From Bacteroidales bacterium (GTDB lineage Bacteria > Bacteroidota > Bacteroidia > Bacteroidales > F082), in contig JAFGXS010000011.1 in NCBI GenBank assembly GCA_016936505.1, positions 62,001-126,000 of the forward strand: a stretch of DNA of 64,000 nucleotides, written 5' to 3'. The translations under genes and the position numbers were made by a program. Position 1 is the first letter of the stretch; every line of letters begins with the position of its first letter. The notes beneath the pieces were generated by a model. The model was given only the letters and a program-made list of their open reading frames with translations. It was not told the origin of the DNA and did no database searches. This document shows positions 63,524-64,000 of the stretch, piece after piece.

Positions 63524-64000
63524 TTATTTTTTCCAAAATAAAATTCTTGATGCCAAATTTAACTTTGCATAAGGCCTTGCATTTACCAGAAAAACCCCAC
63601 CCAAAATTAATAAAATCCACAATACGTATGAAACAGTAAATTTCTCCCCATCAATTACTCCCCACAAAATTGCAACAATCGGAATCAAATAGGTTACCGA
63701 TGAGGCAAATACCGGATTACTCCATTTAATCAGCTGATTATAAGCAATCAGTGCCACTCCGGTTCCAAAAACAGACAAAATAGACAAATAGCCTATTCCC
63801 TCCCAAACATGGGGTGTGGACCAAAGCATATGCGGAACCCTGCTAAAAAATACAATATAAATTAGTACAGGAAAACCTATAAAGAAGAAAGTTAATACTG
63901 TAATATCCAATGAACTGATTCCCTGAAAATAGGTTTTTACCAGATTTACATTTATTGCATATAAGATGGAGGCTAAAACCACAAGCGATGCATAAAAAAT
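63524..64000 (-). CDS. EamA/DMT-family transporter (partial)
   Basis: The frame stays open to base 64000 (IFYASL precedes the track's first codon), so the N-terminal part lies outside the window. The visible 158 residues contain one EamA domain of about five helices: LASILYAINVNLVK, FFFIGFPVLIYIVFF, GYLSILSVFGTGVALIAY and a final ILLILGGVFLVNAR helix. The family exports metabolites or amino acids; no substrate can be assigned. Confidence 0.85.
   Translation of the reverse strand: MFYASLVVLASILYAINVNLVKTYFQGISSLDITVLTFFFIGFPVLIYIVFFSRVPHMLWSTPHVWEGIGYLSILSVFGTGVALIAYNQLIKWSNPVFASSVTYLIPIVAILWGVIDGEKFTVSYVLWILLILGGVFLVNARPYAKLNLASRILFWKK

Overview
The window is a low-GC Bacteroidetes chromosome segment, most likely Bacteroidales or a near relative. 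Signs of this are: recurrent TAnnTTTG (-7) promoter boxes, some with an upstream TTG/TTTG (-33) element; weak or absent Shine-Dalgarno sequences; a TonB-dependent receptor paired with a DUF5689 lipoprotein; a bifunctional DAHP synthase/chorismate mutase; and LytS/LytTR signalling. I saw no rRNA, tRNA, CRISPR array, transposase or phage gene. Most of the window is conserved chromosome, but a few regions are unusual.

Layout. 1-2494: tail of tilS, then dsbD. 2550-6784: aromatic amino acid operon (pheA, aminotransferase, tyrA, aroF-chorismate mutase) behind a 22-codon leader peptide very rich in Phe and Tyr and an intrinsic terminator, which together form a textbook-style attenuator. 6845-14873: MgtC/DUF4010 membrane protein, a CDF metal transporter carrying a NifX-like tail, an arsenate-reductase-like phosphatase, phosphatidylserine decarboxylase, acetyl-CoA synthetase, a P-loop kinase and an MBL/beta-CASP protein. 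14874-15293: degenerate GCTTC-type repeats and a GC-rich 141-bp palindromic element. 15294-19111 (minus): groEL, groES, secG, a TPR protein and lptE.

19168-22229: a lipoprotein hydrolase, then a two-gene unit of unknown function whose lipoprotein gene is split by an A8 tract. 22709-27696: a fatty-acid activation and oxidation operon of higher GC. 27840-28686: ArsR-type regulator with a long palindromic operator, followed by OsmC. 29690-38305: sortilin-like BNR protein, then a secreted nuclease/phosphatase, TonB receptor and DUF5689 lipoprotein locus. 38360-38745 is extremely AT-rich, ahead of an XRE-like regulator. Then come aspS, UPF0182 and an MtfA-like peptidase.

44715-48229 is the most interesting region. 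A 21-bp-period direct repeat of the LytTR type precedes a promoter, a LiaF-like membrane protein, FOUR tandem, previously unannotated small genes (51, 51, 51 and 49 codons) encoding one basic, aromatic peptide family, and then a LytS-type histidine kinase and LytTR response regulator. An ICMT-family methyltransferase follows closely. The layout suggests a self-regulated envelope-stress or peptide-signalling module. None of the four small genes appears in the supplied ORF track. The support for them is an almost gap-free alignment with many synonymous differences.

48861-64000: 2-hydroxyacid dehydrogenase, RND transporter, rfbA, polyprenyl synthase, ABC-F ATPase, gcvH, a VanZ-like protein, tandem TonB energy transducers, uvrC, ksgA, serS, rpmA, rplU and a partial EamA transporter.
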